From positions 1,116,001 through 1,180,000 of the forward strand of contig NZ_CP141058.1 in NCBI RefSeq assembly GCF_034661175.1: a stretch of DNA of 64,000 bases, in the 5' to 3' direction. Position 1 is the first letter of the stretch; every line of letters starts with the position of its first letter. The translations under genes and the position numbers were made by a program. Source of the DNA: Nocardioides renjunii. Lineage in GTDB: Bacteria > Actinomycetota > Actinomycetes > Propionibacteriales > Nocardioidaceae. This document shows positions 9,230 through 17,214 of the stretch, one piece after another. The notes under the pieces are model-generated. The model saw only the letters and a list, made by a program, of their open reading frames with translations, was not told where the DNA came from and searched no databases.

Positions 9230-10907
9230 CGGTCGTCACCGGGTTCTCGAAGCGGCTCAGCGTGAGGCTGACCTGCACCTCCCACTCGCCCGCCCGCGGG
9301 ACGACGACCTCCCCGCGGTAGGTGCCCGCGGCGATCGGCGTCACCGCGACCTCGCCGACGTCGAGCCCCTCGGTGCGGAGCTCGACCACGGGGTTGACCG
9401 GCGGGTCGTACGGCTCGCCCGAGGCGTCCTGCACCTGGACCAGCAGCGTGTTGCTGCCCGTGCGGCGCGGGTCCATCACGGCGAGCACCCGCAGGTCGTC
9501 CGCCGTGGCGGCGCCGACCCCGGTCGACCCGGTCGCGACGGTCACCGGGGCCGGCCGCGGGGACTGGTTGACGAGGAAGCCCGTCACGCCGAGGAGCGCG
9601 ACCAGCAGCACCGCCTCGACGCGCACCGTGCGGGTCACCGCCGCCGCGGCGCGCTCGCGGTCGCCGAACCCGGCGGCCGCCTCGACCGCGGGCAGGGTGC
9701 GCCAGCGGTTCCAGCCGCCCGCGCCGGCCACCACGAGGGCGATCGCGACTTTGGTGAGCAGCAGCCAGCCGTACGCCGTCTCGACCAGGCCCGTCCAGGA
9801 CCCGACGATGCGCCAGGCCATGAAGGTCCCCGTGGCGGCGACGGCGAGGAGCACGCCGCCGGCCAGGGCGGAGAAGCGGGCGAGGGTCCGGGCGGCGAGC
9901 ACCTCGCGGCCGGACAGCGCCCGCAAGGTGAGCGCGAGCCCCACGAGCCCGCCGAGCCAGATCGCCCCGGCGCCCACGTGCAGGACGTCGGAGGCGACGA
10001 GCAGCGCCGTCGGCGTGAACGCGCGGGAGTGGCCGACGACGGACGGACCGGCCACGGCGACGAGCGCGCCGCCGGCCAGCAGCAGCCGGTCCCACCGGCC
10101 CGGCGGCGCGGTCGTGCAGGCCGGCACCGCCGCGCCGAGCCCGGCCGCCACGAGCGCGGCGGCCAGCATCTCGTTGCGGACGAGTGCCTGGTCGAAGGCG
10201 TCGAGCAGGTCGCCCAGCTCGAGGCCCTGACCGTAGACGGACGCCACCGGCACCTGGAGGACGGCGCCGGCCACGGCGACCGCGGCGGCGTACCGCAGCA
10301 GCCGACTGAGCCGGCCACGGACGTCGGTGCCCGCCCAGGAGCGGGGGAGGACGAGGGCCACGAAGACGGCGAGCCCCGCCGCGAGGAGCAGACCCACCAG
10401 CGAGACGACGGTGACCACGTCGCGGACCACCCTGACCGCGGCCGAGGAGGACGTCGGCTCGGGCGGGGCGGTCACCGACGCGCTGGGTGCGCCGACGGAG
10501 AAGGTCAGCGCGCCGGAGATGGGGTGGCCGTCGCTCGACAGGACGTTCCACGACACGACGTAGGTGCCGTCGGCGAGCCCGGCCGCCCCGGGCAGGTCGA
10601 CCGTGACGTCCGTGCCGCCGGCGCTGGCCGTCGCGTCGACCGGCTGACCGGCGGCGTCGTAGACCGCAACCTCCTGCGAGGTCAGCCGCACCGGCTCGTT
10701 GAACGTCAGCGTGACGGTCTCGGGAGCGGTCTCGACGACGGCCCCCTCGGCGGGGTCGGTCTCGACGAGCTCGGCGTGCGCCGAGGCGGACGAGCTGCCG
10801 AGGAGCAGGGTCGCGAGCGCGACCAGCGCGGTGGCCAGGACCCGGGCGAGGACCCCGGCCACGACGCCGGTGCGGCGCCTCCGCGCCGGTCGCGCCGGCG
10901 AGGTCAC
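9207..10907 (-). CDS. CopC-CopD fusion copper import protein with extra C-terminal domain
   Basis: The 566-residue protein starts with a signal peptide cleaved before His44 (ASA|HAELVETDP), so a free N-terminal His could bind Cu(II) as in CopC. A second CopC ligand is likely in SSDGHPISG near residue 110. About residues 145-430 form eight hydrophobic segments of the CopD family. The last 110 residues are a beta-rich extracytoplasmic domain (VEVQVSL-type strands near the end). Fused CopCD proteins take copper into the cell. The GTG start overlaps the ycnI stop by GTGA, indicating translational coupling. Confidence 0.9.
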   Translation of the reverse strand: MTSPARPARRRRTGVVAGVLARVLATALVALATLLLGSSSASAHAELVETDPAEGAVVETAPETVTLTFNEPVRLTSQEVAVYDAAGQPVDATASAGGTDVTVDLPGAAGLADGTYVVSWNVLSSDGHPISGALTFSVGAPSASVTAPPEPTSSSAAVRVVRDVVTVVSLVGLLLAAGLAVFVALVLPRSWAGTDVRGRLSRLLRYAAAVAVAGAVLQVPVASVYGQGLELGDLLDAFDQALVRNEMLAAALVAAGLGAAVPACTTAPPGRWDRLLLAGGALVAVAGPSVVGHSRAFTPTALLVASDVLHVGAGAIWLGGLVGLALTLRALSGREVLAARTLARFSALAGGVLLAVAATGTFMAWRIVGSWTGLVETAYGWLLLTKVAIALVVAGAGGWNRWRTLPAVEAAAGFGDRERAAAAVTRTVRVEAVLLVALLGVTGFLVNQSPRPAPVTVATGSTGVGAATADDLRVLAVMDPRRTGSNTLLVQVQDASGEPYDPPVNPVVELRTEGLDVGEVAVTPIAAGTYRGEVVVPRAGEWEVQVSLTLSRFENPVTTVRLTVRP

Positions 10908-11683
10908 GAGGTGGTGCGCGTCCGAGCCAGGGCGAGACCACCGGCGGCGAGGCCGAGCAGCCCGGCGACGAGCCCGGCCCAGCCGAGGGCGGACGAGCCG
11001 TCGTCCGTCGGCGCCGAGGCCTCCGCCTCGGTCGCCCCGGTCGCTCCGGTCGGCTCGGCCGGCACGGCCTCCGCCTCGGCCTCGCTCTCGGCCGGCTCGG
11101 CAGCCGTCTCGTCGCCGTGGCCGTCGCCGCCGCTCGCGGGCAGGATCTCGAAGGACGGGGCCGGGCTCTCGAGCTCGTCGGCGTCCTGGCCCTCGGCCGG
11201 CACCTGGGTCCAGGCGGTCTCGCCCTTCGCGCAGGTCTGGATCGTCGGCCATGCGAGGGTCTCGCCGGCGGCGTCGGGCACCTGGAAGGACAGCTCGAAG
11301 GTGTCGCGCTGGCCGTCGGGCAGCGGGGTGTCGGCGGTGTAGACGACCGAGGCGGTGCGCTCGGTGACCTCGTTGCCGTGGCCGTCGGTGACCGGCTCGT
11401 CGAGCTGCTCGATGGTGGTCTCGACCTCGTAGAACGGGTTGCGGGTGGCGGTCACCGCCAGCACCGACTCGGGCACTTGGATCTCGATGCGGGTGGTGGG
11501 CGAGCCGTCGCAGCCGTGCGGCACGCTGAAGGTGGCGATGGTGTAGGCGCCCGCCGAGGCGTCCGAGACCGTCGCGCCGACGTGGGCGGAGGCGGGGGAG
11601 ACGAGCGAGAGGGCGAGGGCGGTGGTGGCGGCCGGCAGCACGCAGAGGCGCGTGAGGGCACGGGTGGACAGCTCGAAGGACAT
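10904..11683 (-). CDS. ycnI: YcnI family (DUF1775) copper-binding membrane-anchored protein
   Basis: The 259-residue protein has a signal peptide ending ASA, so the mature protein begins with His34 (HVGATV), the copper-binding N-terminus known from YcnI. The DUF1775 domain covers about residues 34-170 and includes the conserved Trp in AWTQVP. A low-complexity Ala/Glu/Pro linker follows, then one C-terminal membrane helix (GLVAGLLGLAAGGLAL) with Arg after it, giving an extracellular domain on a tether. AGGAG lies 5 bases before the ATG at 11683. It is the middle gene of the copper operon and is coupled to copCD. Confidence 0.92.
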   Translation of the reverse strand: MSFELSTRALTRLCVLPAATTALALSLVSPASAHVGATVSDASAGAYTIATFSVPHGCDGSPTTRIEIQVPESVLAVTATRNPFYEVETTIEQLDEPVTDGHGNEVTERTASVVYTADTPLPDGQRDTFELSFQVPDAAGETLAWPTIQTCAKGETAWTQVPAEGQDADELESPAPSFEILPASGGDGHGDETAAEPAESEAEAEAVPAEPTGATGATEAEASAPTDDGSSALGWAGLVAGLLGLAAGGLALARTRTTS

Positions 11684-11742
11684 GGTTCTCCTGGGTGAGG
11701 TGCGGGTCTGGGGTCGCGTGTGCCCCCGAGCCCGGACCGGGC

Positions 11743-12288
11743 TCAGGTGGGCAGGACCGCCAGGGGTGGTCCGCGCCTCGGGGAGACGAGCAGGTGCACG
11801 AGCGTGGTGCCCGCGGGGGCGTCGGCCGGGCGCCGGTGAAGCCGCGGGGTGACCGGCAGCGACGCGTGCGCCAGCAGCGTGACGACGTACGACGCGGCGC
11901 GCCGGCCGGCCCACCAGAGGACGGCGGTCGCGAGCGTGACGGACGCGTGGGCCGCCACCATCTGCCAGGTCCAGCCCGGGTCGGGCACGGCAGCGGCGTG
12001 GTGGTCGTGGCCGGCGACGAGGCCGAAGGACTCGTGCAGCCCGAGCTGGGCGGCGGCGACGACGGGCAGCAGGGCCCAGGCGGGCACGTCCCGGCCGAGG
12101 ACCAGCCAGCCGCCGGCGAGCACCACGGCGGCGACGAGCACCAGCCCCGGCCCCGTGGGCACCTCGCCGCCGGCCCACGTGTGGGCGGCGGCGGCGCCGG
12201 TGACCGCCACGACCGTGGCCGCGGCGGCGCGGGCGAGGCCGTGCGGCGCGCGCGCCTGCACCACCCTCGCCTCGAACGTCACGCGCAC
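11743..12288 (-). CDS. Hypothetical membrane protein of the copper operon
   Basis: The 181-residue protein has about four hydrophobic segments (roughly residues 20-36, 48-64, 70-85 and 106-140). A His cluster, GHDHHAA, lies near residue 93, between the third and fourth segments, where it could contact metal. I do not recognise a named family. It precedes ycnI by 59 bp in the same direction, which suggests a shared role in copper handling. The start is uncertain: GTG 12288 is used here and GTG 12282 is as good. Confidence 0.65.
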   Translation of the reverse strand: MRVTFEARVVQARAPHGLARAAAATVVAVTGAAAAHTWAGGEVPTGPGLVLVAAVVLAGGWLVLGRDVPAWALLPVVAAAQLGLHESFGLVAGHDHHAAAVPDPGWTWQMVAAHASVTLATAVLWWAGRRAASYVVTLLAHASLPVTPRLHRRPADAPAGTTLVHLLVSPRRGPPLAVLPT

Positions 12289-12324
12289 ATGCTCTCAGAG
12301 CCGCGCGTGCGCTCGTGGTCGGCC

Positions 12325-12777
12325 CTACCAGCCGGCCGTGCCCCGCGGTCGCCGGTAGTCCGTCGCCCCGGCGTGACCGGGGTGGCCAGCGTGACCGGCG
12401 TGACCGGACTGCCACTGTCCGCACGACTGGCCCCGGCCGCGCAGGAACATGAGCGGGAAGACAAGCAGCCAGAACGGGGCGCCGGTGAGCACGCTCAGCA
12501 CGATCAGCACCGCCAGGACCGGGAGCAGGGGGACGCGGGACCGACCGGGTCGCGGCTGCGGCGCACGTCGGGCGGGGGGCTGCGCCGCCCGCGGCCGCGG
12601 CAGGTCGCTGAACAGGACCGCCAGGTCCGCCCGCGTACGAGCCGTCCAGATCGCGTCGAGCCGCTCGTCGTACTCCTCGTGGTCGAGGCGGCCCTCTGCG
12701 TAGTGCTCCGCGAGGTCCGCCATGGCGCGCTCGCGGTCGCTGTCCGCGATCCGCATGCGAGGGTCGGGCGTGCTCAT
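12325..12777 (-). CDS. DUF1707 (SHOCT-like) domain membrane protein
   Basis: The 150-residue protein begins with the DUF1707 domain: MRIADSDRERA, then LAEHYAEGRLDHEEYDERLDAI (residues about 8-50), a short helical module found at the N-terminus of many actinobacterial membrane proteins. One hydrophobic stretch (about 90-115) follows and then a Gly/His-rich tail with a repeated GHAGHAGHPGHAG. The ATG overlaps the stop of the upstream padR-like gene as ATGA, so the two are probably translated together. PadR/DUF1707 pairs of this type are common in actinobacteria. The function is unknown. Confidence 0.8.
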   Translation of the reverse strand: MSTPDPRMRIADSDRERAMADLAEHYAEGRLDHEEYDERLDAIWTARTRADLAVLFSDLPRPRAAQPPARRAPQPRPGRSRVPLLPVLAVLIVLSVLTGAPFWLLVFPLMFLRGRGQSCGQWQSGHAGHAGHPGHAGATDYRRPRGTAGW

Positions 12778-13490
12778 CGCTCGCCGTCCCGTCCGTCCGC
12801 GAGGATGCCGTAGAGGCGACGACGGGTGTCGACGAGGACGTCGAGCGCCGCGCGCCGCTGCTGCTCCGAGCCCTGGGTGGCCAGCTGCCAGACGGCGCTC
12901 ATCACCTGCCCGATCTCGCTCTTGAAGTCGGCCTGGCCCGAGGGCTGGTCGGTCGCGGGCGTCTCGGTGCGGGCGAAGGGTGCCCAGACGCCGGCCAGCT
13001 CGTCGACGTGTTCGGCGGCCCAGGCGACACCGGAGTCGGTGAGCCGGATGGTGCGGCGGCCGCGCTCGTCGTCGGCCTCGACCAGTCCCTCGTCCTGGAG
13101 CTGCTGGATCGTCGGGTAGACCGAGCCGGGGGAGGGGCGCCACTCGCCGTTGCTCAGCTCGGCGATCTCCTGGATCACCTGGTAGCCGTTGATCGGCTCG
13201 TCGGCCGTGCGCGCGCGGTGCAGGACGTCGATGATCGCCATCCGCACGTCGCCGCGGCGCACGCGGGGGCCGCGCGGCTGCGGTCGCTGGGGTGCGGTGG
13301 CGAGGCCGAAGATCTCACCGAGCCACGGCGGCGGGCCGCTCGGGCGTCGGCCGCGGCCGCCGCCGCCGGAGGTGAAGTGGCTCCAGGTGCTGCCCCAGTC
13401 GGCGCCGGCGCGCTCGCCCCGGTCCGTCCGGTCAGCCGTGTCGTCGCGGTCGTTGCCGGGCCAGTCGGCGCCGGGCCAGTGGTGTCCCAT
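12774..13490 (-). CDS. PadR-family transcriptional regulator
   Basis: The 238-residue protein has a long Gly/Arg/Trp-rich N-terminal extension (about 80 residues). The PadR winged helix follows (about 83-155: VRRGDVRMAIIDVL, then GYQVIQEI, then PSPGSVYPTIQQLQDEGLV), with a C-terminal helical dimerisation segment after it. PadR proteins usually repress their own operon and respond to a ligand or stress. GAGGGAG precedes the ATG at 13490. The 13553-13592 tract just upstream carries evenly spaced TATCG repeats and a 16-bp palindrome, a good candidate operator for autoregulation. Confidence 0.9.
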   Translation of the reverse strand: MGHHWPGADWPGNDRDDTADRTDRGERAGADWGSTWSHFTSGGGGRGRRPSGPPPWLGEIFGLATAPQRPQPRGPRVRRGDVRMAIIDVLHRARTADEPINGYQVIQEIAELSNGEWRPSPGSVYPTIQQLQDEGLVEADDERGRRTIRLTDSGVAWAAEHVDELAGVWAPFARTETPATDQPSGQADFKSEIGQVMSAVWQLATQGSEQQRRAALDVLVDTRRRLYGILADGRDGER

Positions 13491-13552
13491 GTCGTGCTCC
13501 CTCGGTCAGAGATGGTCGGAGACGAAGCGAACGGTCGGTGACGGTCGTGATG

Positions 13553-13592
13553 TATCGCAGACCTATCGGTGACGTATCACGATATATCGTGA
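13553..13592. promoter_or_regulatory. Candidate PadR operator: phased TATCR repeats and a 16-bp palindrome
   Basis: TATCG or TATCA begins at 13553, 13564, 13575 and 13585, i.e. steps of 11, 11 and 10 bp, all on one face of the helix. The last two lie in the perfect palindrome TCACGATATATCGTGA (13577-13592). The tract is AT-rich for this genome and lies 63-102 bp upstream of the padR-like start codon. Confidence 0.65.
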
Positions 13593-13632
13593 GCGTACGC
13601 CGGGGGCGACCGTCGATCAAGGGAAATGCACT

Positions 13633-13686
13633 GAGCGGTGAGTGAAGCAGGTTCTGGGATCGCAGAACCTGCCTCACTCACCGCTC
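13633..13686. terminator. Very long hairpin (24-bp arms) after the LCP gene
   Basis: Arms at 13633-13656 and 13663-13686 are complementary at 23 of 24 positions around a 6-base loop (GGATCG). The structure begins 32 bp after the stop of the minus-strand LCP gene and lies between it and the padR-like gene. On the minus strand it is followed only by a weak T-containing stretch, so it could terminate without a U-tract, as is common in actinobacteria, or be a small repeat element. Confidence 0.6.
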
Positions 13687-13717
13687 GGGGTGCGGGCTCA
13701 CACAGCGTGCGCGAGGG

Positions 13718-14947
13718 TCAGCGCGCGCGGCCGGTCGGCGTGCACGCCGCCTTCGGGACCTCGGAGTCGTCGATGATCGCGGTGAAGAGCTGGGGCGCCC
13801 GCTCGGGGTCGGCGACGATCCGGTTGGGGTCGCTGGGTGCGGGCAGGTTGGGCATGGTGCAGGTCTGGCTGTCGCCGGTCATCGCCAGGGCGAAGCGACC
13901 GAGGTCGAGCGGGTTCATCTCCTCGTCGACCCGGATGGCACCGGACGCGGCGTCGTTGATCCCCCAGTAGCGGACCGGGTTGACGAACGTCCACGGCGAG
14001 AGCGCCTCGTCGCCGAGGGCGCTGATCACCTCGCGCTGGCGGGCGACGCGGTCGAGGTCGCTGAGCGCGGTGACGTGCCGCGAGCGGGAGTACGCCAGCG
14101 CGGTGAGGCCGTCGACCTCCTGGCACCCCTTCTTGATGTCGAGGCGGGCGAGCGGGTCCTTCATGTCCTGCTTCGGGCAGATCTCCACGCCGCCGAAGGC
14201 GTCGACGGTGTTGATCATGCTGCCGAAGCCGAGCTCGACGTAGTGATCGATGTGGATGCCGGTCAACCCCTCGACGCTGGACACGAGCAGCGGCGGGCCG
14301 CCGAGCGCGAACGCCGAGTTGATCATCTGCGTGCCGTGGCCGGGGACCTCGGTGAGGGTGTCGCGCGGGATTGACATCATCGTCCGACCGCCGGAGCCGG
14401 TGTGGAGCACGATGATCGTGTCGGTGTTGGTGCCCCCGCGCGGTCCGGTCTGCAGCAGCTTGCGCTGCTCGGCGGAGAGGTCGTCGGCCTTGTCGGACCC
14501 GACGATCAGGTAGTTGGTGCCGGGCTGGTCGGCCGGGCGGTCGCCGTCGGGCGCAGCGTCGACCTTGTCGATCGTGGTCCAGTGGTAGAGCGGGACGGCG
14601 ACGAGGTAGACCACGAGGAGCAGCAGGAGCAGAGGGATGAGCCCGAGCCGGAAGCGGGGACGCCAGCGCCGCTTCGCCGGCTGCGGACGCGGTGGCGGCG
14701 CGGCGGTCGCCGTACGCGTGCCGCCGGGCGGCTGCCCACCGGACCCGCGCGCCTCGCGACGGGCGGCCGGCATGACCCGGGTCTCGTCGGGGCGCTGTGC
14801 CGACGACGCGCCCCCGCCCCCCGCCGACTGCGCCGGCATGCGCTGGGTGGCGTCGCCGGGCGGGGTCCTCGGCGTGCTGCCGTAGAGCCAGTCGTACTCC
14901 GGGGTCCCCTCTTCGGGCATGCCGGAGCCCTGCGGACGATCAGCCAT
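13718..14947 (-). CDS. LytR-CpsA-Psr (LCP) family protein
   Basis: This is a 409-residue membrane protein: a disordered, Pro/Ala/Arg-rich cytoplasmic N-terminus (about 1-105), one transmembrane helix (LIPLLLLLLVVYLVAV) and an extracytoplasmic LCP domain. The domain has the family signatures YLIVGSD, NTDTIIVLH, MMSIPRDT, a VEICP strand and YSRSRH...D.DRVARQ near the end; the Arg and Asp residues bind the polyprenyl pyrophosphate. LCP enzymes transfer polysaccharides from the lipid carrier to peptidoglycan. The start ATG 14947 is placed 8 bases after TAGCGT; ATG 14953 is possible. It is divergent from the thioesterase gene, with overlapping -10 elements. Confidence 0.93.
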   Translation of the reverse strand: MADRPQGSGMPEEGTPEYDWLYGSTPRTPPGDATQRMPAQSAGGGGASSAQRPDETRVMPAARREARGSGGQPPGGTRTATAAPPPRPQPAKRRWRPRFRLGLIPLLLLLLVVYLVAVPLYHWTTIDKVDAAPDGDRPADQPGTNYLIVGSDKADDLSAEQRKLLQTGPRGGTNTDTIIVLHTGSGGRTMMSIPRDTLTEVPGHGTQMINSAFALGGPPLLVSSVEGLTGIHIDHYVELGFGSMINTVDAFGGVEICPKQDMKDPLARLDIKKGCQEVDGLTALAYSRSRHVTALSDLDRVARQREVISALGDEALSPWTFVNPVRYWGINDAASGAIRVDEEMNPLDLGRFALAMTGDSQTCTMPNLPAPSDPNRIVADPERAPQLFTAIIDDSEVPKAACTPTGRAR

Positions 14948-14955
14948 GCGCATGG

Positions 14956-14965
14956 ACGCTACCGT
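14956..14965. promoter_or_regulatory. Overlapping divergent -10 elements
   Basis: TACCGT (14960-14965, plus strand) lies 7 bases before the thioesterase ATG. TAGCGT, read on the minus strand from 14961 to 14956, lies 8 bases before the LCP ATG at 14947. The two hexamers share two base pairs, so the two promoters should exclude each other. Confidence 0.6.
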
Positions 14966-14972
14966 GCGGGTC

Positions 14973-15470
14973 ATGACGGATCCGCGGCCCACGTCCTACA
15001 GCCGGGTGAGCCTGGGGATCATGGCCCACTCGAGCGAGGCCAACCTCCTCGGCAACGTCCACGGCGGCGAGATCATGAAGCTCGCCGACTCCACGGCCGG
15101 CGCGGTGGCGCACCGGCACAGCGGCGGCCCGGCGGTCACGGCGGCGATGGACGACATGACCTTCCTCGCGCCGGTCCACGTCGGCGACATCATCAAGACC
15201 TACGCGCAGGTCAACTGGGCGGGCACCTCCTCGATGGAGATCGGCGTGCGGGTCGAGGCGCAGCCGTGGGGCAACGCGACCGACGAGCCGGTGCACGTGG
15301 CCAGCGCCTACTTCGTCTTCGTCGCGATCGACGACGAGGGCCGGCCGCGGCCCGTCCCGCCGCTGGAGACCGAGACGCCCGGTGACGTACGCCGCCGGCG
15401 CGAGGCTGAGATCCGGCGCTCGCACCGGCTGGCGCGCAAGGCCGAGATCGACGAGGGCCGCGAGGGATGA
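14973..15470 (+). CDS. Acyl-CoA thioesterase (hot-dog fold, ACOT/YciA type)
   Basis: The 165-residue protein has one hot-dog domain with the family motif NLLGNVHGGEIMKLAD (about residues 23-39), in which the Asn and Asp positions contribute to thioester hydrolysis, and the central GDIIKTYAQVNW strand. It would release free fatty acid and CoA from acyl-CoA in the cytosol. The C-terminal 35 residues are Arg- and Glu-rich and lie outside the domain. I start at ATG 14973, 7 bases after TACCGT, rather than at earlier in-frame codons that overlap the divergent LCP promoter. The mRNA is probably leaderless. Confidence 0.93.
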   Translation: MTDPRPTSYSRVSLGIMAHSSEANLLGNVHGGEIMKLADSTAGAVAHRHSGGPAVTAAMDDMTFLAPVHVGDIIKTYAQVNWAGTSSMEIGVRVEAQPWGNATDEPVHVASAYFVFVAIDDEGRPRPVPPLETETPGDVRRRREAEIRRSHRLARKAEIDEGREG

Positions 15471-15538
15471 CCGCGACCCACGCCTGATCCCCACCCCTGG
15501 GGCGACGACCTCGTGGCCCCGGCGCGTCGCGACCGGCT

Positions 15539-15562
15539 GTGACAGGTGTGACTGGTGATACT
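15539..15562 (+). promoter_or_regulatory. GTGAC direct repeats spaced 9 bp, overlapping a -10 element (candidate MtrA site)
   Basis: GTGAC starts at 15539 and 15548, and the related GATAC at 15557, each step being 9 bp. The third unit forms the -10-like GATACT (15557-15562). The ATG of the second LCP gene is at 15600. MtrA of mycobacteria binds two 9-bp direct repeats beginning GTCAC, which is this motif read on the other strand. Confidence 0.55.
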
Positions 15563-15599
15563 GGGCGGGCTGACTTCCCCCAGCAAGAAAGGCCCTGCG

Positions 15600-17183
15600 A
15601 TGTCGTCCGTCCCCTCCGGGTCGACCCAGCCGCGGTTCACCACGCTGCACCGCGCCCAGCGCGTGCGCTTCCGGCGTGCGGTGACGCTGATGCTGATGAC
15701 CCTCGTCCTCCCGGGATCGGCCCAGCTGGTCGCCGGCAGCCGACGGGTGGGCAGGATCGCGCTCCGCACGTGGCTGACGCTGGCCGTCCTGGCGCTGGTC
15801 GCCGCGGTGGCGTCGTACGTCTGGCACGGCGTCGCCTTCTGGGCCGGCACCAACACCGGCCTCCTCCAGCTCCTGCGCGTGGGCCTGATGGCGCTCGCGG
15901 TCGGCTGGGCCTACCTCTTCGTCGACGCCTGGCGGCTCGGCCAGCCGCTGACGCTCCAGCGCCAGCACCGGCTCGCCGTGGTCGGGGTCAACGGCTTCCT
16001 CTGCTTCAGCGTCGCCGGCGCCTTGCTCTTCGGCGCCCACGTCGTCGGCGTGCAGCGCCAGTTCATGATCACGATGTTCGGCGAGGGCTCGGCGGTGGGC
16101 GCCGCCGAGGGCCGCTACAACGTGCTGCTCATGGGCGGCGACGCCGGCGCGGGCCGCTGGGGGCTGCGTCCCGACTCGATGACCGTGGCCAGCATCGACG
16201 CCGAGACCGGCAAGACCGTGCTGATCTCGCTGCCGCGCAACATGCAGAACTTCCCGTTCGCCGAGGGGTCGGTGATGGCCGAGCAGTTCCCCGACGGCTT
16301 CGACGTCGAGGGCATGTACCTCAACGGCCTCGCCACCTGGGCGCTCGACCACGCCGAGCTGTTCAAGGGCTCGGAGAACCCGGGCGTCGACGCGACCGTC
16401 CAGGGCGTCGAGGGCATCACCGGCCTCGACATCAACTACTGGGCGATGGTCAACCTCGAGGGGTTCAAGGACCTCGTCGACGCGGTCGGCGGCGTGGAGC
16501 TCAACGTGCGCCAGCCGATCCCGGTCGGCCTGCCGCACGAGGAGTCGTTCCACTACATCGAGCCCGGCAAGCGCACGCTCGACGGCCACGACACCCTCTG
16601 GTTCGCCCGGGCCCGCGAGGGCTCCGACGACTACTCCCGCATGGCCCGCCAGAAGTGCGTGATGAGCGCGATGCTCCAGCAGGTCAGCCCCCAGGACGCG
16701 CTGCGCAACTTCGAGAAGATCGCCGGCGCGAGCTCGGCGATGGTCTCCACCGACGTCCCCCGCGGCGAGGTCGACCGCTTCGTCGAGCTCGCCCTCAAGG
16801 CCCGCAGCCAGAAGATCGCCACGCTGTCGCTGGTCCCGCCGATGATCAACACCGCCGACCCGGACATCGCGCTGGTGCAGCGCAGGGTCGCCGCGGTGAT
16901 CGCCCGGGCCGAGGGTCGCCAGCCCGCCCCGGACACCGCCGAGGCGGCCCCGGCGGCCGACGCGCCGACGGGGGAGGACGCCGCGTCGACGACGACGGAC
17001 GCCACTCCTGACGCCGGCTCCGACGGCACGGCCGAGACCCCGGCCCCGGCCGGCGACGACGCGTCCGCGCCGGCCACCCCGACGGCGCCCACCACCCCCG
17101 ACGACGTCACCGGCGGCTCGATCGGCTCCCTCTCCGAGGGCTACGCCGCCAACCAGTCGGAGGACCTCGGCGCGGTTTGCTGA
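15600..17183 (+). CDS. LytR-CpsA-Psr (LCP) family protein with multi-helix N-terminus
   Basis: The 527-residue protein differs from the other LCP in having four hydrophobic helices in the first 160 residues before the extracytoplasmic LCP domain. The domain carries YNVLLMGGDAG, RPDSMTVASID, LISLPRN, a VNLEGFKDLVDAVGG segment and FARAREG..DYSRMARQ. A Thr/Ala/Pro/Asp-rich tail of about 90 residues follows. The enzyme would ligate a lipid-carried glycopolymer to peptidoglycan. It is followed by the galactan genes in the same direction, which suggests a role in their attachment. AAGAAAGG precedes the ATG by 8 bases, and GTGAC repeats lie at the promoter. Confidence 0.93.
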   Translation: MSSVPSGSTQPRFTTLHRAQRVRFRRAVTLMLMTLVLPGSAQLVAGSRRVGRIALRTWLTLAVLALVAAVASYVWHGVAFWAGTNTGLLQLLRVGLMALAVGWAYLFVDAWRLGQPLTLQRQHRLAVVGVNGFLCFSVAGALLFGAHVVGVQRQFMITMFGEGSAVGAAEGRYNVLLMGGDAGAGRWGLRPDSMTVASIDAETGKTVLISLPRNMQNFPFAEGSVMAEQFPDGFDVEGMYLNGLATWALDHAELFKGSENPGVDATVQGVEGITGLDINYWAMVNLEGFKDLVDAVGGVELNVRQPIPVGLPHEESFHYIEPGKRTLDGHDTLWFARAREGSDDYSRMARQKCVMSAMLQQVSPQDALRNFEKIAGASSAMVSTDVPRGEVDRFVELALKARSQKIATLSLVPPMINTADPDIALVQRRVAAVIARAEGRQPAPDTAEAAPAADAPTGEDAASTTTDATPDAGSDGTAETPAPAGDDASAPATPTAPTTPDDVTGGSIGSLSEGYAANQSEDLGAVC

Positions 17184-17214
17184 CGGCTCGACGGCGGCCC
17201 CTAGTGTGTACGCC

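Noticed and set aside
12364..12402. GTGACCGGC repeats spaced 9 bp that look like MtrA sites
   Set aside because: They lie inside the DUF1707 coding sequence and simply encode the GHAGHAG repeat on the other strand.
13538..13551. GTGAC and GTGAT spaced 9 bp upstream of the padR-like gene
   Set aside because: The second unit is imperfect and the tract is better explained by the phased TATCG operator next to it.
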